Source of the DNA: Amycolatopsis sp. NBC_00345 | GTDB taxonomy: Bacteria; Actinomycetota; Actinomycetes; Mycobacteriales; Pseudonocardiaceae | DNA: 64,000 bases | Assembly: GCF_036116635.1 (NCBI RefSeq) | Contig: NZ_CP107995.1 | Location: 3,224,001-3,288,000, forward strand | Reading direction: 5' to 3' | Shown here: positions 51,054-60,439 of the stretch, in pieces | How the letters are laid out: each line of letters begins with the position of its first letter | Position numbering within the stretch: position 1 is the stretch's first letter | Position numbers and translations under genes: made by a program | Notes under the pieces: model-generated | Databases searched by the model: none | Told to the model about the DNA's origin: nothing | The model's input: only the letters and a program-made list of their open reading frames with translations

Positions 51054-51200
51054 TACGTGATCCTATGGCCCATGGAGAGCAGGAACGGGAGTATGCACTG
51101 GCGTGCACCGGCTGTCCAAACCGAGCACTCGCCGACCTCGGGTTCCAGTAACGCCCGCAAGGCCCACGACGACCGTCTCGGGTATGCCCCAGATCGCTAA

Positions 51201-51302
51201 TCTTGCGGGCACTCGAACGCCAACGGCTGGATCCCCATCGACCGCGATGGCAATAATCAGCGGGACGCCTACGTCCCCAGCGCCTGCGTCGCGGACGAGT
51301 AG
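51201..51302 (+). pseudogene. Possible C-terminal remnant of a secreted protein
   Basis: Between an in-frame TAA (just before 51201) and TAG 51300-51302 the plus strand encodes about 33 residues, including SNANGWIPIDRDGNN and AYVPSACVADE. This looks like the end of a small secreted SH3-like protein rather than random GC-rich sequence. No start or upstream part is found. It is followed by a hairpin at 51333. Confidence 0.35.
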
Positions 51303-51332
51303 CCGCTGGCTCGTCGGCGCCATGAATCTGTG

Positions 51333-51368
51333 CGGCTGTGGGCCGTCCGCGAGAACGGCCCACAGCCG
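51333..51368. terminator. Hairpin downstream of the alpha/beta hydrolase gene
   Basis: Arms CGGCTGTGGGCCGT and ACGGCCCACAGCCG pair perfectly over 14 bases with an eight-base loop. It lies 22 bases past the hydrolase stop (minus strand) and 30 bases past a plus-strand gene remnant. There is no clear T-tract. Confidence 0.75.
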
Positions 51369-51390
51369 TGCTTTCGCCGAGGCGGAACCA

Positions 51391-52779
51391 TCACCGGGCG
51401 TGGGCAGTGATCCACGGGCCGATCTGCTCGGCCCCCGTGGTGAGGATGCCGAGGTGGTTGGCGTGCGGGACGGTGGCGAAGGTGCCGCCGCTCCCGGCCT
51501 GGCGGGCGTAGGCGACGACCTTGGCGGCGTCGAAGACCTCGTCCTGGGCGCCGATCCACACGCCCAGCGGCTTGGTCATCCCGCGGAGGATCGCGGCGCT
51601 GTCGTTCGCGTTCTGCGCGAGGGCCATGTTCACGGTGTAGGTGGAGACCAGGTTCGCCGACTTCGCTTGTTCTGTGGTGTAAGCGAAGTTCAACGCCGGG
51701 GCGTGCCCGTCGAGGACGCCGTTGGTGACGGCGTTGGCGATGAGCACGCGCTGGCAGACGGTGGCGAAGTTCGACGCGTCCGCCACCGCTTCGGTGCCGG
51801 AGTGCAGGCCGAAATCGGGCGCCAGGAACACATATCCGGCCACGAGGGCGTTGACGCGGTCCATGCTGTTGAGCACCAGGCCCGCACCGGCCGAGTGCCC
51901 GCCGACGAACTCGGGCAGCTTCGGCTGCAGGCGACGCACCTGCTCGACGACGGTGTCGGTGTCCTGCCACACCTGTTCCGGCGTCGGCGCGTCACCCCGC
52001 GGGCCGCCGGAAGTGCCGTGGCCGCGGATGTCCACCAGGTACGTCGCGACGTGGTATCGCGCGGCGAGTTCGGTTCCGAGCTGCAGGTAGCCGGCGGCGC
52101 TGTTGGCGCCGGAACCGTGGTAGAAGACCAGCGACGCCACCGGGTTCGCCGGAACGCTCGCGTAGTAGGCCAGTGGCACGCCGTCCGTGGCCGTGAACTG
52201 CCCGCTGGGGGCCACGTGCGACTCGGCGGCGTTGTTCTGGTCCTGTTCCAGCCCGCCCGTCTGCGCTTGCGGGAACGAGCACGGCCACACCGCGACGGCC
52301 GTACCCGCGCCGGTCACCACCACCAGCGCGGCGACGGTGATCCCGACGGCCCCGAACGCGGCGACGGTCCGCCGCACCGGGCCGCCCGGCCTGATCCGCG
52401 GCGGCATCGGGCCGTCTTGGGCGAGCCATTCGCGCACCAAGGGTTTGCGCATCCGCCAGTAGACCAGCAGCGGCAGGACCAGCCCAGCCGCCGGCGCGAG
52501 CGTGCCGAACCGGACGACCTGGTAGATCCGGATCGCCACCAGCAGCAGCACCACGGCCACCACCAGCGCGGCCACTCGCCGCCCCGGCCGGCGCAACCGG
52601 ACGGTCACCCCCCAGCACCCGACCCCGAACGCCACCAGCAGCCAGCCGAAGACGCGGGTCGACACCGGGTACGCCGGGTTCTGCTCGAGCAGACCGTTGA
52701 CGACGTTGCCGAACCCGGTGAGCACCAGCAGCACCCGCACGACGGTGACGTCACGGGGGCGCGGACTGTCCTGAGTCAT
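51391..52779 (-). CDS. Membrane-anchored alpha/beta hydrolase
   Basis: A protein of about 462 residues. The N-terminal part has several hydrophobic segments (VVRVLLVLTGFGNVVNG, VFGWLLVAFGVGCWGV, ALVVAVVLLLVAI, and VGITVAALVVVTGAG near 165). A serine hydrolase domain follows, with an oxyanion segment VFYHGSGANS, nucleophile elbow GGHSAGAGLV, an Asp in GAQDEVFD and His in VPHANHLG. A lysophospholipase-like or esterase role is likely; the substrate is unknown. ATG 52779 overlaps the PadR stop (TGATG), so the hydrolase is co-expressed with, and probably controlled by, that regulator. Confidence 0.82.
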   Translation of the reverse strand: MTQDSPRPRDVTVVRVLLVLTGFGNVVNGLLEQNPAYPVSTRVFGWLLVAFGVGCWGVTVRLRRPGRRVAALVVAVVLLLVAIRIYQVVRFGTLAPAAGLVLPLLVYWRMRKPLVREWLAQDGPMPPRIRPGGPVRRTVAAFGAVGITVAALVVVTGAGTAVAVWPCSFPQAQTGGLEQDQNNAAESHVAPSGQFTATDGVPLAYYASVPANPVASLVFYHGSGANSAAGYLQLGTELAARYHVATYLVDIRGHGTSGGPRGDAPTPEQVWQDTDTVVEQVRRLQPKLPEFVGGHSAGAGLVLNSMDRVNALVAGYVFLAPDFGLHSGTEAVADASNFATVCQRVLIANAVTNGVLDGHAPALNFAYTTEQAKSANLVSTYTVNMALAQNANDSAAILRGMTKPLGVWIGAQDEVFDAAKVVAYARQAGSGGTFATVPHANHLGILTTGAEQIGPWITAHAR

Positions 52780-53339
52780 CAGCCGTCCTGCCCATCGAAA
52801 TGCTCGGCGATGGTGGCCTCGGCCTGATCGCACCACGCGAGTTCCGCATCGGCCATGGCGACGGTGTGGGCGCGCACCAGCCAGGCGGCCATCGCGGTTT
52901 CGGTGCTCTTCTCCGCCCCTTCGGGCCAATGGGCGCCGGGGATCGTCTCCTCGGCCCGAGTACGCCGCGCCCGGGCCTCGACCCGGCGTTCTTCGATGAG
53001 ACGGCGCATGACCGCGGGCCCGGCGTGGTCGCTGAACAACAGCTTGACCAGGCCTTCGTCGCGTCGCTGGGCCGGCTCGGCCGGGGTGGCCAGCCAGCCG
53101 GCCAACGCCTCCGCGCCGGTCTCCGTCAGGCGCCACACGGTCTGCCGCCCGCCGTCGCCCTCCGGCTCGGCGGGGGCGATGAACCCGTTCTCGGCCAGGA
53201 GTTTCAGCTGGGGATACAGCTGCCCGTAGCTGACCCCCCAGTAGTGCCCGACCGAGCGCTGCACCGCCTGCCGCAGCTGGTAGCCGTTGCGTGGCTGAAA
53301 CGACAGGAACCCCAGGACCGTCCACCCGGTCGGCGTCAT
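52779..53339 (-). CDS. PadR-family transcriptional regulator
   Basis: A PadR-type repressor of about 186 residues. The winged helix covers GWTVLGFLSFQPRNGYQL, then SYGQLYPQLKLLAENGFI and GRQTVWRLTETGAEAL. A C-terminal helical dimerisation domain follows (PAVMRRLIEERRVEARARR). Start ATG 53339 is preceded by GGCGGGG; GTG 53345 is an alternative. It is the first gene of an operon with the membrane hydrolase. A short perfect palindrome just upstream is a good operator candidate. Confidence 0.9.
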   Translation of the reverse strand: MTPTGWTVLGFLSFQPRNGYQLRQAVQRSVGHYWGVSYGQLYPQLKLLAENGFIAPAEPEGDGGRQTVWRLTETGAEALAGWLATPAEPAQRRDEGLVKLLFSDHAGPAVMRRLIEERRVEARARRTRAEETIPGAHWPEGAEKSTETAMAAWLVRAHTVAMADAELAWCDQAEATIAEHFDGQDG

Positions 53340-53355
53340 CTTCACCCCGCCACCA

Positions 53356-53368
53356 TATCTGCCAGATA
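53356..53368. promoter_or_regulatory. Candidate operator upstream of padR
   Basis: TATCTGCCAGATA, a perfect palindrome of six-base arms around C, lies 17 bases before the PadR start in a short AT-rich island. Its position fits autorepression by blocking RNA polymerase. Function is inferred. Confidence 0.5.
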
Positions 53369-53392
53369 CAGTGGCGGCACGCGCGGAGACCG

Positions 53393-53922
53393 TCAGAGTT
53401 CGGTGGATTCACCGTGCTCTAGTGCTGTGAACCGGGTGTCGGACGGTGCCAGGTCCTCCAACAGCGGGTACTGCCACTCGGGGTTGCCCAGGATCGCCTC
53501 GTGGATCGGCACACTGACGCGGGGTGCGATCGCGCGCTGGAAGTCGACGATTTCCGACGCCTTGAGCCAGGGCGCCGCGATCGGCAGGCCGAGGACATCG
53601 ACCTTCTGCTCGGGCACGAACAGACCACGCTGCCGCCGGCCTCGATCCGCTCGCCCGGATGGACGACCCGGAACTGGACGCCGAGCCCGTCCACGATCGC
53701 GGCGGAGCCCGGGTCCACGAACAGTCGCGCGCCCGGGTTCGCTTCGAGGACGGTGCGCAGGCGTTCCGGCTCGAGGTGATCGGGGTGCTCGTGGGTGATG
53801 AGGACGGCGTCCAGTTCGCGTTCGCCTTCGAAGCCGGCCGAGAACATGCCCGGGTCGATGAGGAAACGCGCGCTTTCGGTCTCCAGCAGCACGCAGGCGT
53901 GTCCGAAGTGGATGATCCGCAT
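53393..53922 (-). pseudogene. Broken metallo-beta-lactamase-fold hydrolase
   Basis: The N-terminal half (from ATG 53922) is a normal UlaG-like MBL protein: MRIIHFGHACVLLE, LIDPGMFSAGF, LITHEHPDHLEPERL with the HxHxDH metal site, and a second conserved Asp-containing segment LFVDPGSAA. After RIEAGGS the frame changes near 53635. The C-terminal half resumes in another frame (VPEQKVDVLGLPIAAPWLK to VSVPIHEAIL). About 40 residues that normally carry the next metal-binding His and Asp are missing between the halves. A deletion with frameshift is the likely cause. It overlaps the MmgE gene stop (TGATG), so it belonged to the same operon. Confidence 0.78.
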
Positions 53923-55313
53923 CAAACTGCTCCTTCGGCAGGTGGGCCCTGAGCGGGCGTGGTGAGCCGCATCAGTTCGCCGACGTCGCCGAGCTGGTCC
54001 AGGCCGGCGGCGAGTTCGACGATCTTCTGCGCCGCGGACGAGCTGACGAGACCTTCGACGTTGCCGAGGAACTTGGTTTCGAGGTCGTGATCATCGGTGT
54101 CCGGAGAGGACGGATGGCCCCGGAAACCCCTTTGGGTATGGGAAAGCACGCGACCGTCCTTGAGCGACACTTCGAGCCGGCAGCTCAACGTGGGCTCCTC
54201 GGGCTCGAAGACCTCCGCGTACGGCACGATCCGGTCGACGATCGAAAGCAGATCGGGGTCGGTCCACAGGTCCGGGTTCGCGTAGTCCTCGGGCCGGTTC
54301 CCGCCGCGGACCAGCATCAGCGCGACGCTGAACGCGGTGCTGAACTGGGCCGAGACCGTGTTCGCCGGCCGGGTGACCGACGCCCCGTGGGCGATCGCGT
54401 ACGCGGGCAGCCCGACCCGCATCTCCTCGATCTCCCGCCACCGCAGGCCGGCTTCCCCGACCAGGTGGCGGACCGCCTCCAGCACGGGCACCGCCGTCCC
54501 GACCACGGGATAGAGCCGGAACATCGTGTCGACGAGGTGGAAACGGCTCCACAGCGAGTCGATGCCGGAGACGTCCTCGGTGTTGCCGAACAGGCGGAAC
54601 AGGCCGCGCTCGCCCTCGAAGATCGTGAGCGGCCCGGTGAACCCGTCCTTCGCGAGCAACGCCGCCTGGGATCCGTTACGACCGGCCGAACCGGCGTGCA
54701 GCCGCTTGACCTCGCCACCGCTCGTTTCGTACTCCATGGTGCCGGCGGCGTCGCTGCCGGCGATGCCGAACGCGTTCGCGAGCTGCTCGGCGGTCAGGCC
54801 GAGTAGTTTGCCCGCGACGGCGGCCGCGCCGAACGTGCCGAGGATCTTCGCGCCGTGCCAGCCGTCGTGCACCATGTTCGGCCGGGTTTCCGCCCCCAGC
54901 AACGACATCACCTGCGCACCGGCGGCGATCGCGGTGATCACCCCGCGGCCGGACGCGCCCGTCAGCTCACCGAAAGCGAGCGCCGCGGGTACCACGTACG
55001 AGCCGGTGTGCCACGCGGACATGTGCGCGTCGTCGAATTCGAGGCTGCCGGCCAGCGTCCCGTTGACGTAGGCGGCGTAGGGCGCGGTCGTCCGCGCGGT
55101 GGAGGCCACGAGAGTGCTCTCCGGTGCGGCTTTCATCGCCTCGACGAGCCGGCGCGGCGGCTGCATCGCGGGCAGCGACGCGCCGCGCACCTGCAGCCCC
55201 AGCTGATCCAGGACCAGCAGCTTCGCCACTTCGACCGCGCGCGGCGGCAGCTCTTCGCAGTCCAGGGCGACGACCCACTCCGCGAGCCGCGTCGCCAGTG
55301 TTTTCCCGGCCAT
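53922..55313 (-). CDS. MmgE/PrpD family protein
   Basis: A protein of about 463 residues of the MmgE/PrpD fold, which includes 2-methylcitrate dehydratase and cis-aconitate-type enzymes. Typical segments are VLDQLGLQVRGA, YVNGTLAGSLEFDDAH (about 93), HDGWHGAKILGTFGAAA, KRLHAGSAGRNG (about 207) and RLYPVVGTAVPVLEAV. Its substrate is probably a small hydroxy-polycarboxylate, but many members have other roles. ATG 55313 overlaps the ALDH stop (TGATG). No 2-methylcitrate synthase is near, so a propionate pathway is not supported. Confidence 0.88.
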   Translation of the reverse strand: MAGKTLATRLAEWVVALDCEELPPRAVEVAKLLVLDQLGLQVRGASLPAMQPPRRLVEAMKAAPESTLVASTARTTAPYAAYVNGTLAGSLEFDDAHMSAWHTGSYVVPAALAFGELTGASGRGVITAIAAGAQVMSLLGAETRPNMVHDGWHGAKILGTFGAAAVAGKLLGLTAEQLANAFGIAGSDAAGTMEYETSGGEVKRLHAGSAGRNGSQAALLAKDGFTGPLTIFEGERGLFRLFGNTEDVSGIDSLWSRFHLVDTMFRLYPVVGTAVPVLEAVRHLVGEAGLRWREIEEMRVGLPAYAIAHGASVTRPANTVSAQFSTAFSVALMLVRGGNRPEDYANPDLWTDPDLLSIVDRIVPYAEVFEPEEPTLSCRLEVSLKDGRVLSHTQRGFRGHPSSPDTDDHDLETKFLGNVEGLVSSSAAQKIVELAAGLDQLGDVGELMRLTTPAQGPPAEGAV

Positions 55314-56746
55314 CAAACGGCAATCGTCTTGTGCTCGACATACTCGGTCAGGCCGACCGCGCCGTTTTCCCGGCCGATTCCGCTGTCCTTGTAGCCGCCG
55401 AAGGGGCCGTCGAAAACCGGTGGCGCGGCGTTGATCCGGACCCCGCCGGTCTCCATCCGGCGCGCGATCTCCATCCCGCGTTCGGGATCGGTGGTCCAGA
55501 CACCGCCACCGAGCCCGTACGGGGAGTCGTTCGCGATCCGCACCGCGTCGTCCTCGTCGTCATACGGGATCACCACGAGGACCGGGCCGAAGATCTCCTC
55601 CTGCGCGATGCGCATGCTGTTGTCGACGTCGGCGAACAACGTGGGCTTGACGTAGAAGCCGCCTTCGAGGCCTTCCGGGGTTTCGGGGCCGCCGGTGACC
55701 AGCCGAGCGCCTTCGGCGATGCCGATCCGGATGTAGTCCTGGACGCGCTTCTGCTGATCAGCGCGGATCATCGGCCCGATGAACGTCTCGGGGTCGGCGG
55801 GGTCGCCGACCTGGAAGCCTTCGACCAGGGTCTTCAGCGCGTCGACGACCTCGTCGTAACGACTGCGGGGCGCGAGGATGCGCGTGTGGGCCTGGCAGTT
55901 CTCGGAGTTGTTCGCGAACGACGCGAACTTCAGGCCCTCGCTGACCTGAGCGAGGTCGGCGTCGGCGAGGATGATCGAGGCGGATTTCCCGCCCAGCTCC
56001 AGGCTGACGCGCTTGAGCTGTTCCCCGGCGATCGAGGCGATCCGGCGTCCGGCGGCGGTGGAGCCGGTGAAGGAGATCTTGTCGACGCCCGGGTGGGCCA
56101 CCAGGTATTCACTGGTTTCGCGGTCCGCCGGGATGATGCTGACGACGCCTTCGGGGAAGCCCGCGGCGGTGAAGACCTCGCCCAGGAGCAGGAGGCTCAG
56201 CGAGTTCTCCGGCGACGCCTTGAGCACGACCGTGCAGCCGGCGAGCAGCGCGGGGATCATCTTGACCAGCGCGGCCGAGTACGGCGAGTTCCAGGGGATG
56301 ATCGCGGCGACGACCCCGATCGGTTCGCGGCGCACCACGGTCTTGGACGCCCCGGCCGGGTCGAGGCGCTCTTCCCAGCCGAAGTTCTTCGCGGCTCGCA
56401 GATAGGCCTCGGCGGCCCGGTCCAGGGCGGGGGCGCCCCAGCTGGTGAACCACAGCGGCGCGCCGTTCTCCGCGCTGATGAGCGCCGCCGACTCTTGGGC
56501 GCGTTCCCCGCGGAGCTTGGTGAACCGGGCGACGACTTCTTGGCGCGCTTCGGGTGTCATGCGAGGCCAGGGGCCGTGGTCAAACGCTTCGCGGGCGGCT
56601 GACACCGCCTTGTCGATGTCGGCGGGGGTGCCTTGGGCGGCGAGGCCGAGCAGGCGCCGGTCGTGCGGGGAGCGGATTTCGAGCAGGCCGGGGCCGGCCG
56701 GGGCGACCCAGTGGCCGCCGAGGTAGAGCTTGTCGTAGGTGATCAT
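55313..56746 (-). CDS. Aldehyde dehydrogenase
   Basis: A 477-residue NAD(P)-dependent aldehyde dehydrogenase. It contains PWNSPYSAAL (about 148), FTGSTAAGRRIA (about 225), the catalytic Glu in LELGGKSASI (about 250), the catalytic Cys in NNSENCQAHTR (about 284) and EEIFGPVLVVIPY (about 381). Start ATG 56746 (MITYDKLYLGG). It is first in an operon with the MmgE/PrpD protein and the broken MBL gene, and is divergent from a TetR regulator. Together they look like a small catabolic route, substrate unknown. Confidence 0.93.
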   Translation of the reverse strand: MITYDKLYLGGHWVAPAGPGLLEIRSPHDRRLLGLAAQGTPADIDKAVSAAREAFDHGPWPRMTPEARQEVVARFTKLRGERAQESAALISAENGAPLWFTSWGAPALDRAAEAYLRAAKNFGWEERLDPAGASKTVVRREPIGVVAAIIPWNSPYSAALVKMIPALLAGCTVVLKASPENSLSLLLLGEVFTAAGFPEGVVSIIPADRETSEYLVAHPGVDKISFTGSTAAGRRIASIAGEQLKRVSLELGGKSASIILADADLAQVSEGLKFASFANNSENCQAHTRILAPRSRYDEVVDALKTLVEGFQVGDPADPETFIGPMIRADQQKRVQDYIRIGIAEGARLVTGGPETPEGLEGGFYVKPTLFADVDNSMRIAQEEIFGPVLVVIPYDDEDDAVRIANDSPYGLGGGVWTTDPERGMEIARRMETGGVRINAAPPVFDGPFGGYKDSGIGRENGAVGLTEYVEHKTIAV

Positions 56747-56868
56747 CGGGTCCTCACTCGTCAGCCTCCGTCGTTCTGCCTCATTAATGTAGCACTTAGA
56801 ACGATCCGTGCCACGGTGATGTGGAGGACGTGCCTCTATGTGCCGCACTCGGCTAAGGTGGGCGGACT

Positions 56869-57411
56869 ATGAGAGCCGACGCCGCACGCAACATCGAGAA
56901 GGTGCTGAGCACCGGGGCCCGCCTGCTCGCGCAGGACCCCACGACGACCATCGCGGCCATCGCCGCCGCGGCCGAAGTGGATCGCCGGACCGTCTATCGC
57001 CGGTTCGAATCCCGCGAGGCCCTGCTGGCAGCGGTGTATGAAGCCCGGCTCGACGCGGTGGAGGCGGCCATCCGCGAAGCCCGGCTGACCGAGGCGCCCG
57101 TCGCGGTCGCGCTGCACCGCTACGCCGAGGGCATCATCAGGGTGAACCGCGACTGGCCCGTCGAGCTTCAGCGCATGCGCGCGGACCTGACCATCCGGGA
57201 CCGGCGGGCGGAGTTCAGCGCCCAGGTCGCCGCGTTCGTCCAGCGCGCCACCGACGAAGGCCTGTTCCGCGACGACCTCCCCGAGGGCTGGGTCGATTCG
57301 CTCCTGCGGAACATCGTGCACCTCGCCTCGCTCGAGTTCCCCGGCATCGAGCCCGCTCAGGCCGCCGACTTCGCCGTCGAAAGCCTGTTGCGAGGAGCCG
57401 GACGGGAGTAG
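56869..57411 (+). CDS. TetR-family transcriptional regulator
   Basis: A 180-residue TetR-type regulator. The N-terminal HTH is TTIAAIAAAAEVDRRTVYRR followed by FESREALLAAVYEA (about 26-60). The C-terminal ligand domain is helical and unassigned. Start ATG 56869. It lies 122 bases from the divergent aldehyde dehydrogenase start, so it probably represses that operon and itself from the shared region, which holds an AT-rich stretch near 56783 (ATTAATGTAGCACTTAG). Its stop is 15 bases from the stop of the convergent methyltransferase gene. Confidence 0.9.
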   Translation: MRADAARNIEKVLSTGARLLAQDPTTTIAAIAAAAEVDRRTVYRRFESREALLAAVYEARLDAVEAAIREARLTEAPVAVALHRYAEGIIRVNRDWPVELQRMRADLTIRDRRAEFSAQVAAFVQRATDEGLFRDDLPEGWVDSLLRNIVHLASLEFPGIEPAQAADFAVESLLRGAGRE

Positions 57412-57426
57412 GTGCGGCTCAACGGG

Positions 57427-58482
57427 TCAGGACGTCTTGCGTGCGACCACTCGATAGGCGTTGGACATCCCGCGTTTGCGGCCGAGCGGCGCGCTGATCC
57501 GGTCCACGAGCGTGGCGATCACGAAGAACGGGATGCTCAGGATGAAGCCGAGCTTGCGCAGCAGCACGCGCGGGCGTGAAGGACGATTCCGCCGCCAGGC
57601 CAGGTCTTCGCCGCCGATCGTGGCCGCGTTCACGGCCAGCATGGTGGCGGCCACCAGATCCATGGCGGAGTGCGGCTCGGCCCGTTGTTCCGCGACCACG
57701 GTGAACCCCAGCGCGGCGAGCTCGTCACGCAGGTTCGCGATCGGGATCAGGTTCAGGTGCTGCGGCTGCAGCCAGGGCAGCCACCACCGGCCCAGCAGCC
57801 GGCCCCAGCGGGACTCGGGATCGGGCAGCTCGATGGCGAGGTGCCCACCCGGGGGCAGCGCCGCCGCGGCGGCGGCCAGCTCCTTCTTCGGATAGGGCGT
57901 GTGTTCCAGGTAGTGGTACATGCTGATCACGTCGTACCGGCCGGACAGTTCTTCGGCCAGGTCGACGAAGTTGCCGCGGTAAGCACGACGGATGCGGTCG
58001 TCCTTCTGCGCCAGCTCCACGCCGTCGGTCATGTCCAGACCGTCGAACTCGGTGTCCGGCAGCACTTTCTTGGCGTCGCGGGGGAAGTGACCGTGCCCCG
58101 TGCCGACGTCAAGCCACTGTCCGGGCGAACAGATCGAGGCGACCAGCCGGGCCCGGCCCGCGTAGCCGGCGCTATTGCCCTCGAACATCGAATTCATGGT
58201 CTTCTCGCCGAGGCCGTCATAGCAGTCCCGGTAATAGAAGTCGAGGCCTTCGGCGGTCAGCCGCGGGTTCTGGAAGACATGGCCGCAGTCCTGACAGGAC
58301 TCCAGGACGAAGTTCCCGGGCTTGTGCTGGAGCAGGTCCGTCGTCCGCAGCCGGACGTCGAGCCGCTTCGACTCGCACCACGCACAGGTCTCGCGGCGCT
58401 CTTCGAAGAACCGCTCGGTCCCGGCGGCGAGATCGGACAGGTAGGCGGGCCTGCGTTCGGCAACCGCGTCGGTCTCCGTCAT
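57427..58482 (-). CDS. Class I SAM-dependent methyltransferase with N-terminal zinc ribbon
   Basis: A protein of about 351 residues. Cys pairs CAWC (about 33) and CQDC (about 63) form a likely zinc ribbon. The SAM fold follows with WLDVGTGHGHFP (about 123), FDGLDMTDGVELAQ and ISMYHYLEHTPYPKKEL, then PGGHLAIELPDPESRWG. The C-terminal part has a hydrophobic segment (LGFILSIPFFVIATLV). This architecture is common in methyltransferases of cell-surface sugar and natural-product loci; the substrate here is unknown. ATG 58482 is chosen; GTG 58506 is possible. Confidence 0.82.
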   Translation of the reverse strand: MTETDAVAERRPAYLSDLAAGTERFFEERRETCAWCESKRLDVRLRTTDLLQHKPGNFVLESCQDCGHVFQNPRLTAEGLDFYYRDCYDGLGEKTMNSMFEGNSAGYAGRARLVASICSPGQWLDVGTGHGHFPRDAKKVLPDTEFDGLDMTDGVELAQKDDRIRRAYRGNFVDLAEELSGRYDVISMYHYLEHTPYPKKELAAAAAALPPGGHLAIELPDPESRWGRLLGRWWLPWLQPQHLNLIPIANLRDELAALGFTVVAEQRAEPHSAMDLVAATMLAVNAATIGGEDLAWRRNRPSRPRVLLRKLGFILSIPFFVIATLVDRISAPLGRKRGMSNAYRVVARKTS

Positions 58483-58920
58483 GGGCGTGGAGTGTATCGC
58501 CGACACCCGCCGAGGTCGTCAATTCGCGGCAACATCTCCGAATCACCCGCGAATCGCTCACCGGCCGGACACTCAGGGGGTGGTCAGGGCAGTAGTACCG
58601 CTCAGCCCGAGACTGGTCTCCCGCGACTGCCGAGGGTTGGAAACCGATCCGGCGGGAGCGGCGCCGGCAGCGTGGCCGAGCACCCTGACGACACTGCCCG
58701 GGGACCGGTCCCGGCCACCGGACCGGATCGAACCGTGCCCGAATGCCGATTTGCCCTCGCGTCACCCGGTAAACGACAGATCGCCCAGTTTTCCGGCCAC
58801 ATATCCGGGACGCCCGGTTGGCATTCGGGGGATTGTCCGGCACCCGCCTGATTGTGAATAATTAACCGCCACAACGTCGATCATGTTTCCTTATATCGAA
58901 TATCGCGGGGGTTGTCTGCT
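58483..58920. other. Divergent intergenic region
   Basis: About 438 bases between the methyltransferase and the phospholipase D-like gene. The right end is AT-rich (ATAATTAACCGCC, then TTCCTTATATCGAATATCGC) and likely holds the phospholipase promoter. A 10-base inverted repeat, CCCGAATGCC near 58738 and GGCATTCGGG near 58821, spans a wide loop. No gene is supported. Confidence 0.4.
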
Positions 58921-59958
58921 ATGTCTCCTGTTCAGGTTCGTGGCCGGGCAATCAGGGCGCTGTCCGGCGCGGTCGCCGTGCTCACCGTCGCCGCCCTGCC
59001 GGCCTGCGCCGCCACGGCACACGCCGGAACAGCACGGACGCTCACCGCGCCGGCCGCGGGGTCCGGGCTGGTCACCGAGCCGGACGACCAGTGGAAGTCG
59101 GTGCTCGCCTTCATCTCCGGGGCGAAGACGACACTCGACATGACCATGTACGAGCTGGCCGACACCACCGCCGAACAAGACCTGGCCACCGACGCGCAGC
59201 GCGGGGTGAAAGTGCGCGTGATCCTGGACCAGAACCGGGAGAAGACCCACAACCAGCCCGCCTTCGACTTCCTCAGCGGCCACGGCGTCCAGGTCGAGTG
59301 GGCACCCCCGGGATTCAAGGCCACCCACCAGAAAACCATCACCGACGACGACACGACGTCGCTGGTCCTCTCCGGCAACCTCACCTCCCGCTATTACCCG
59401 ACCGGCCGGGACTTCGGCGTGACCGACCACGACTCCGCCGACGTGTCCGCGATCGAAAAGGTCTTCAACGCCGACTTCGCCGACACCACCATCACCCCGC
59501 CCACCGGGTCCGACCTGGTGTGGTCGCCGACCAACTCCCAGACCTCCCTGCTCGCCCTGATCAACGGCGCCAAGACCAGCCTCGCCATCGAGAACGAGGA
59601 AATGGCCGACCCCGCCGTGGTCGATGCCCTGGCCGCCGCCGCCCAACGCGGAGTCGACGTCACCATCACCATGACCGACAGCTCCAGCTGGACCAAGAAC
59701 TTCGACACCCTCGCCGCCGACGGCGCCCACATCGGCGTCTACGCCCAGTCCGCGAAGCTCTACATCCACGCGAAAGTCATCATCACCGACACCGGAAAAC
59801 CCGGCGCCAGCGCCTTCATCGGCTCCGAGAACTTCTCCGACGCCTCCCTCAACGGCAACCGTGAACTCGGCCTCACCACCACCGACCCCGCCATCCTCAC
59901 GCCCCTGACCACCACCCTCGACTCCGACCACACCGGCGCGACACCCTGGAAATCCTGA
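58921..59958 (+). CDS. Secreted phospholipase D-like protein
   Basis: A 345-residue exported protein with two HKD motifs, HQKTITDD (about 136) and HAKVIITD (about 283), each fitting HxKxxxxD, so the active site is complete. The N-terminus is a signal peptide (ALSGAVAVLTVAALPAC); LPAC could be a lipobox. It would hydrolyse phosphodiesters, either phospholipids or nucleic acids; the short single-core form also resembles PLD-type nucleases. Start ATG 58921 follows GCGGGGG. It begins a plus-strand run of exported proteins. Confidence 0.85.
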   Translation: MSPVQVRGRAIRALSGAVAVLTVAALPACAATAHAGTARTLTAPAAGSGLVTEPDDQWKSVLAFISGAKTTLDMTMYELADTTAEQDLATDAQRGVKVRVILDQNREKTHNQPAFDFLSGHGVQVEWAPPGFKATHQKTITDDDTTSLVLSGNLTSRYYPTGRDFGVTDHDSADVSAIEKVFNADFADTTITPPTGSDLVWSPTNSQTSLLALINGAKTSLAIENEEMADPAVVDALAAAAQRGVDVTITMTDSSSWTKNFDTLAADGAHIGVYAQSAKLYIHAKVIITDTGKPGASAFIGSENFSDASLNGNRELGLTTTDPAILTPLTTTLDSDHTGATPWKS

Positions 59959-60157
59959 CCCGGCGCAGCAAAGCGGCGGCGGCGACGTCTCGCCGACGGA
60001 GTACCGCCTGCTCCCCTCCCCCGGACGGCCTGCTCCAGCGCGGCCGACATCAGCGTCACCAAGCGCGACCCGTTGCACCACTCTTGTGGTCGTGTTCCTC
60101 TTCGACGCAGCGGTTCTAGAATGATTGCCTGCGCCCCAAACCCCGGCGACTCCTGTG

Positions 60158-60439
60158 ATGTCCGAGCGGATCGGGGCACCCATGGCACCTCCAGCGAGCC
60201 TCCATGACTCATACCCCATCGGCTGGATCCTGACCTACCGGCACCGCAATGGCGCCACCGCACGCAGCGGCCTGCGGCTGATCGGCGTCGTGGCCGGGGC
60301 ACCGGTTCTCGATCCCGACACCGGCGTCGAACTGATCCCCCTCGCCGAACCCGGCGACACCCAGTACACGCCCACCAGATGGATCAGCGACAACGACGTC
60401 ATCGGAATCGAACCCCGTGGAGCCGGTCTTGACCGATGA
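60158..60439 (+). CDS. Small hypothetical protein, paralogue of the next gene
   Basis: About 93 residues, no known family. The core reads GWILTYRHRNG, LIGVVAG and IPLAEPGD, and ends with WISDNDVIGIEP. The same pattern recurs in the next gene, which overlaps it. The start is uncertain: ATG 60158 or ATG 60182. The protein looks like a small compact beta domain, probably cytoplasmic. Confidence 0.5.
   Translation: MSERIGAPMAPPASLHDSYPIGWILTYRHRNGATARSGLRLIGVVAGAPVLDPDTGVELIPLAEPGDTQYTPTRWISDNDVIGIEPRGAGLDR

Noticed and set aside
58738..58831. Ten-base inverted repeat CCCGAATGCC/GGCATTCGGG as an operator
   Set aside because: The arms are about 70 bases apart and no regulator is adjacent; chance in GC-rich DNA is plausible.
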